Shown here: piece by piece, positions 61,443-64,000 of the stretch
Numbering within the stretch: position 1 is the stretch's first letter
Layout of the letters: each line of letters starts with the position of its first letter
Origin: Sphingobium sp. YR768
Lineage (GTDB): Bacteria; Pseudomonadota; Alphaproteobacteria; Sphingomonadales; Sphingomonadaceae
Direction of reading: 5' to 3'
Assembly (NCBI RefSeq): GCF_900111125.1
Contig: NZ_FOGE01000008.1
Span: 62,001 to 126,000 of the forward strand
DNA length: 64,000 bases
Made by a program: the position numbers and the translations under genes
The notes under the pieces: model-generated
Told to the model about the DNA's origin: nothing
The model's database searches: none
The model's input: only the letters and a program-made list of their open reading frames with translations

Positions 61443-63092
61443 ATGGCTACTTCTCCCAACGCCATACCTATGTCCGAAATCGAGCTGGATGCGGTGGTCG
61501 TAGGCGCCGGATTTGGCGGTATCTACGCGCTCAAGAAGTTGCGTGACGAACATGGCTTGAACGTTCTGGCGTTCGATAAGGCCGGTGGCGTTGGCGGCAC
61601 CTGGTTTTGGAACCGCTATCCCGGCGCGTTGTCGGATTCGGAATCGCACGTCTATTGCTACTCTTGGGATAAAGAGCTGTACCAGGAATGGGAATTCAAA
61701 ACCAAATATGTGCCGCAGGCGGAAGTCCTCAACTACCTTCAAAGCGTGGTAGAGCGCCATGACCTGATGAGGGATATCCGTCTGGAAACCGGCATCACGT
61801 CGGCAGTTTTCGACGAAGCGCGGCGGAAATGGGTCGTGAAGACCGACGCTGGCGAAACCTATCTTGCAAAATATTTCGTCACGGCTTTGGGATTGCTGGC
61901 GGCTACCAATATTCCAGACATTCCGGGCCTGGCAAGCTTTGAAGGCGAGGTTTATCACACCTCTCGCTGGCAGCCCGAAACCCGTTTCGAGGGCAAACGG
62001 GTCGGCGTAATCGGCACAGGATCAACCGGCGTGCAATTCATCACAGCGGTGGCGCCGCAGGTGAAGCACCTCACTGTATTCCAGAGGTCGCCACAATATT
62101 CGGTGCCGATCGGCAATGGTCCAATTAGCAAGGAAGAGCTGGCCGACATCCACCGCGACTTCGACGCGATCTGGGATCAGGTGCGCGGTTCGGCTCTGGC
62201 CTTTGGCTTTGAAGAAAGCGACATCGGGACGTTCAGCGTTTCAGACGAGGAGCGCAAGGCCATCTTCGACCGGGCGTGGAAGAAGGGCGGCGGCTTCCGC
62301 TTCATGTTTGAGACGTTCAATGACATCGCCACGAACGAAGAAGCAAACAAGGCAGCGCAGGACTACATCCGGGGCAAGATTGATGAGATCGTCAAGGATC
62401 CCGAAACCGCCCGTAAGCTGAAACCCAAGGATCTCCATGCCAAGCGCCCCCTGTGCGACAGCGGCTATTATGAGATATTCAATCGCGACAACGTGAACCT
62501 GGTCCATGTCGGATCGGAAGAGACGCCGATCGAAAGGATCACATCGACAGGCGTGGTTACATCCGATGGTGTTGAGCATGAACTCGACATGCTCGTCTTT
62601 GCTACCGGGTTCGATGCCGTCGATGGCAATTACAAACGCATGGCACTGCGCGGTCGCGACGGCGTCCTCATTCAGGATCATTGGAAGAACGGTCCCAGCA
62701 GCTACATGGCAGTCGCGACGCCGAATTTCCCCAACATGTTTATGGTTCTTGGCCCTAACGGCCCCTTCACCAACCTGCCCCCCGCAATCGAGGCCGAAGT
62801 GGAGTGGATCGCCGACACGATCGGCTACATGGAGAAAAATGGCATCGCCACGATGGAACCGCAGCCCCAAGCCGAAGAAGCCTGGGTCCAGACTTGCGAA
62901 GACATTGCCAACCAGACCTTGTTCCCAAAGGCCGAATCCTGGATTTTCGGCGCAAATATTCCGGGGAAGAAGAATACCATATATTTCTACATGGGCGGGC
63001 TTGCAGCCTTTCGCGAGGCGCTCCAGCAAGTCACGCAGGATGGGTTTCGCGGCTTCATTCTTGAAAAGACAAGCGAAAACCAGTCTGCATAG
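61443..63092 (+). CDS. chnB: Baeyer-Villiger monooxygenase, cyclohexanone monooxygenase-like
   Basis: 549 residues, type I flavin-dependent BVMO. FAD motif GAGFGG (21-26), GGTWFWNRYPGALSDSESHVYCYSW, the BVMO fingerprint FEGEVYHTSRW (166-176) and NADP motif GTGSTG (191-196). Long stretches recall Acinetobacter cyclohexanone monooxygenase: GGGFRFMFETF.DIATN, AKRPLCDSGYY..FNRDNV, DMLV.ATGFDAVDGNY, LGPNGPFTNLPP.IE and SWIFGANIPGKKNT.YFY. It inserts oxygen next to a ketone, turning a cyclic ketone into a lactone with NADPH and O2. GGAGG lies upstream of the ATG. The neighbours supply the downstream route to acetyl- and succinyl-CoA. Smaller or substituted ring ketones cannot be excluded. Confidence 0.93.
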   Translation: MATSPNAIPMSEIELDAVVVGAGFGGIYALKKLRDEHGLNVLAFDKAGGVGGTWFWNRYPGALSDSESHVYCYSWDKELYQEWEFKTKYVPQAEVLNYLQSVVERHDLMRDIRLETGITSAVFDEARRKWVVKTDAGETYLAKYFVTALGLLAATNIPDIPGLASFEGEVYHTSRWQPETRFEGKRVGVIGTGSTGVQFITAVAPQVKHLTVFQRSPQYSVPIGNGPISKEELADIHRDFDAIWDQVRGSALAFGFEESDIGTFSVSDEERKAIFDRAWKKGGGFRFMFETFNDIATNEEANKAAQDYIRGKIDEIVKDPETARKLKPKDLHAKRPLCDSGYYEIFNRDNVNLVHVGSEETPIERITSTGVVTSDGVEHELDMLVFATGFDAVDGNYKRMALRGRDGVLIQDHWKNGPSSYMAVATPNFPNMFMVLGPNGPFTNLPPAIEAEVEWIADTIGYMEKNGIATMEPQPQAEEAWVQTCEDIANQTLFPKAESWIFGANIPGKKNTIYFYMGGLAAFREALQQVTQDGFRGFILEKTSENQSA

Positions 63093-63110
63093 ACATAAGC
63101 CAGACAGAAC

Positions 63111-63149
63111 GGGGCAGATGATGGACGTATGACAGGCATCATCCGCCCC
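63111..63149. terminator. Hairpin between BVMO and porin genes
   Basis: GGGGCAGATGATG pairs with CATCATCCGCCCC (12 of 13 positions) around a 13-nt loop, 19 bp after the BVMO stop. There is no T-run. Confidence 0.5.
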
Positions 63150-63244
63150 TCCGTCGGATCGACACGCCGGACGAAAGACGATCGTCGCAAGATCGCTTGA
63201 GCCATATGCTTATCGCCCTGCGTGGCCTCTTTAGGAGAGTGACC

Positions 63245-64000
63245 ATGAAATCAATCGCGTTTCTCGCGAGCATGACGGCTGCCATCACTTTGGCTGGCAG
63301 CAGCTATGCGCAAACCCCGCCGCCGTCGGGCGATCCCGCCGACACCCAACTCTCCGGCACGGCATTGCCGCAACCGGAAACCGAAGATGGGAAAGCCGTC
63401 GGCCCGCAGATGACCACAGGCATATTGGGGGACTGGGGCGGCCTGCGGTCGCGGCTATATGAAGACGGCCTGGATTTTCAGGTCGCCTATGGCAACGAAC
63501 TGGCCTGGAACCCGCGCGGCGGATCGCACCGGGACGTGACCGTCATCGGACAAGCCATCGTAGGAATGACGGCCGACATGGACAAGATAGCGGGCGTCGA
63601 AGGCGGCCTTGCCAAGGTCGCCCTCTTCTACCGCCATGGTCCCAGCCTGACAGTCAACGCTGACCTCGGCATGCTTCAGCAGGTGCAGGAGGCTTATGGC
63701 CGGGGTGAGATCGTCCGGTTGGTCGAGGCCTGGTATCAACAGTCCTTCGACGCCGACCGTTTCCGGCTGAAGATAGGCCGCATGCCCGCCAACGCGGAAT
63801 TCGCGGCTTTTTCCTGCGACTTCCAAAATTTGTCATTCTGCGCGTCGCCACAGGGGAATTTCAACAGCGGCATCAACTACTGGTTTTCCGCGCCTGGCAG
63901 CAACTGGGCCGCGGTCGGCCGATACAATCTGGGCGCTGATCGGAAGCAGGGCTATGTGCAGATCGGCGGCTATCTGGTCGATCCCGACAATGTAAATCCG
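63245..64000 (+). CDS. OprB-family carbohydrate-selective porin, C-terminus beyond the window
   Basis: The frame is open from ATG 63245 (TAGGAG upstream) to the window end, 252 residues of a usual 400-450. A signal peptide (FLASMTAAITLAGSSYAQ) precedes the OprB start: TTGILGDWGGLRSRLYEDGLDFQVAYGNELAWNPRGG, then RFRLKIGRMPANAEFAAFSCDFQNLSFCASPQGN and INYWFSAPGSNWAAVGRYNL. OprB proteins are outer-membrane beta-barrels for sugars and other small solutes. Standing behind the BVMO and a leaky-looking hairpin, it may be the uptake pore for this pathway or start a separate unit. Confidence 0.88.
   Translation, partial: MKSIAFLASMTAAITLAGSSYAQTPPPSGDPADTQLSGTALPQPETEDGKAVGPQMTTGILGDWGGLRSRLYEDGLDFQVAYGNELAWNPRGGSHRDVTVIGQAIVGMTADMDKIAGVEGGLAKVALFYRHGPSLTVNADLGMLQQVQEAYGRGEIVRLVEAWYQQSFDADRFRLKIGRMPANAEFAAFSCDFQNLSFCASPQGNFNSGINYWFSAPGSNWAAVGRYNLGADRKQGYVQIGGYLVDPDNVNP

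Noticed and set aside
1..64000. CRISPR arrays, tRNA or rRNA genes, integrases and phage genes
   Set aside because: No regularly spaced repeats, cloverleaf-forming segments or recognisable phage/integrase products were seen by eye; short RNAs could still be missed without covariance searches.

Overview
This window looks like accessory catabolic DNA from a sphingomonad (Alphaproteobacteria, Sphingomonadaceae; Sphingobium/Novosphingobium-like). The grounds are four large TonB-dependent receptors, three GH3 beta-glucosidases, a high-GC coding style, and many small regulons, each with its own regulator (one MarR, one Lrp/AsnC, three IclR). No rRNA, tRNA, CRISPR array or phage was seen. The assignment rests on gene content only; no search could be run.

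Layout. 0-2.7 kb: a MarR regulator, a class II aldolase and a partial amidase, with three near-identical 19-bp sites at their promoters. 2.7-12.5 kb: a leftward run (phytanoyl-CoA-type dioxygenase, SnoaL-like protein, Na+-coupled NSS transporter, secreted GH79-like hydrolase), an Lrp/AsnC regulator, then rightward an aromatic aminotransferase, a ketopantoate-reductase-like enzyme and a TonB receptor. 12.5-23.4 kb: a GH3 lipoprotein, a decayed IS630 copy abutted by an intact IS5-type element, a second exported GH3, an MHS-type MFS transporter and a tannase/feruloyl-esterase-family enzyme. 23.4-31.5 kb: a leftward operon (benzyl-alcohol-type dehydrogenase, Rieske oxygenase alpha and beta, TonB receptor), a divergent aldehyde dehydrogenase and an IclR regulator. 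31.5-32.4 kb: no supportable gene. 32.4-46.7 kb: two TonB receptors, an esterase, IclR, a VOC protein, a CoA-transferase/hotdog-hydratase pair, a TIM-barrel isomerase-like protein, a beta-propeller, a Gfo/Idh/MocA oxidoreductase and a UPF0303 protein. 46.7-51.7 kb: an SDR, and an MFS transporter coupled to a cytoplasmic GH3.

51.9-63.1 kb is the most coherent block. Around an IclR regulator with two identical-arm palindromes lie a leftward six-gene operon (PaaF-like hydratase, PaaH-like 3-hydroxyacyl-CoA dehydrogenase, family III CoA-transferase, SDR, semialdehyde dehydrogenase, PcaF-like thiolase) and a rightward set (IclR, acyl-CoA dehydrogenase, cyclohexanone-monooxygenase-like Baeyer-Villiger enzyme, OprB porin). 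Together they read as a route from a cyclic ketone through a lactone, a hydroxy acid, a semialdehyde and a dicarboxylic acid to its CoA ester, then by beta-oxidation through 3-oxoadipyl-CoA to acetyl-CoA and succinyl-CoA. No lactone hydrolase is visible.

A second plausible theme at 12.5-31 kb is use of plant phenolic glycosides and esters: glucosidases and the tannase-family enzyme would release aromatic alcohols and acids, ADH and ALDH would oxidise the alcohol to the acid, and the Rieske pair would hydroxylate it. Substrate names throughout are inference.
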